From Pseudomonadota bacterium (GTDB taxonomy: Bacteria; Pseudomonadota; Alphaproteobacteria; Rhizobiales; Rhizobiaceae), in the NCBI GenBank assembly GCA_023451915.1, contig JAEXXS010000283.1:1-6641 (forward strand): a DNA stretch of 6,641 bases. The letters run 5' to 3'. The notes under the pieces were generated by a model that saw nothing but the letters and a program-made list of their open reading frames with translations, was not told the DNA's origin and ran no database searches. Both the position numbers and the translations under genes were made by a program. This document shows positions 6,408-6,641 of the stretch, in pieces (position 1 is the stretch's first letter; the number at the start of each line of letters is the position of its first letter).

Positions 6408-6641
6408 AATTGCCGAACTGCGTGTGGGTTGTGATGCCCGCATAATGCCCATTGGGAAGGTAACAGGCCCGTTGCGCCGGATAGCAGATATTGCCATTGC
6501 TCAGGCGGTAAGGCGGCGGTGCATAATAAGGTTGCGGCGGCGCAGCATAAACATCATGAGGACGGTTGCTGCCATTGTCGGCAATGGCGGCGGCAATCGC
6601 CAGACCGAGAATCCCCGCGGCAACGGCAGCGCCGGCATGGT
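6406..6641 (-). CDS. C-terminal part of a small Ala/Gly- then Pro/Tyr-rich envelope protein (5' end outside window)
   Basis: An open minus-strand frame enters from the right edge and gives 77 residues before a TAG at 6406-6408. The fragment begins with an Ala/Gly/Ile-rich hydrophobic stretch (HAGAAVAAGILGLAIAAAIA), which could be a membrane segment or glycine-zipper-like helix. It continues with a Pro/Tyr-rich part (APPQPYYAPPPY) and ends in a polar tail with two cysteines (NGNICYP and RACYLPNG). The composition is typical of small surface or periplasmic proteins of rhizobial-type alphaproteobacteria, but no function is assigned. The other two minus-strand frames of this stretch hit stops, and the stop codon abuts the ribosome binding site of the next gene, both supporting a real gene. 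Its start and any signal peptide lie beyond the window. Confidence 0.7.
   Translation of the reverse strand, partial: HAGAAVAAGILGLAIAAAIADNGSNRPHDVYAAPPQPYYAPPPYRLSNGNICYPAQRACYLPNGHYAGITTHTQFGN

Overview
The window looks like ordinary chromosomal DNA from an alphaproteobacterium. The GC content is moderately high, start codons include GTG, and genes are packed with 4-20 base spacings. The style of the proteins (an MdtB/MdtC-like RND pump and small secreted proteins with proline/tyrosine-rich tails) suggests Hyphomicrobiales, perhaps the Brucella/Ochrobactrum group. This placement is an impression from sequence style and was not tested by a search. I see no mobile element, CRISPR array, tRNA or rRNA.

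Layout: (1) Positions 2-1461, plus strand, hold an apparent operon. It starts with the last 56 codons of an unrecognised protein, which overlap by ATGA an isoprenylcysteine carboxyl methyltransferase (ICMT)-like membrane methyltransferase. After 15 bases comes an exported alpha/beta-hydrolase-like protein with a Tat-type leader. (2) A 150-base gap (1462-1611) carries a small AT-rich patch with a palindrome and an 8-bp tandem repeat, the most likely place for a promoter or operator. (3) Positions 1612-5894, plus strand, encode a two-gene RND efflux unit: a membrane-anchored periplasmic adaptor with a GTG start and strong ribosome binding site, then an inner-membrane RND permease of 1026 residues with the proton-relay residues intact. 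No outer-membrane channel gene and no local regulator are present, so the pump would need a TolC-type channel encoded elsewhere. (4) A strong hairpin at 5909-5942 with T tracts on both sides serves as a shared bidirectional terminator. (5) Positions 5963-6641, minus strand, hold two convergent genes: a 144-residue secreted protein of unknown function and, just upstream of it, the C-terminal part of an Ala/Gly- then Pro/Tyr-rich envelope protein that runs off the window.

How the genes work together: adaptor and permease should form a tripartite, proton-driven exporter of small hydrophobic or amphipathic compounds, with a TolC-like partner. The upstream methyltransferase and hydrolase form a separate unit whose substrate cannot be read from sequence. 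The most unusual points are the ICMT-like/exported-hydrolase pairing, the two unassigned small envelope proteins, and small details of the efflux operon (adaptor tip motif, intercistronic mini-ORF, repeat patch in the leader). I do not see clear evidence of a wholly new system.
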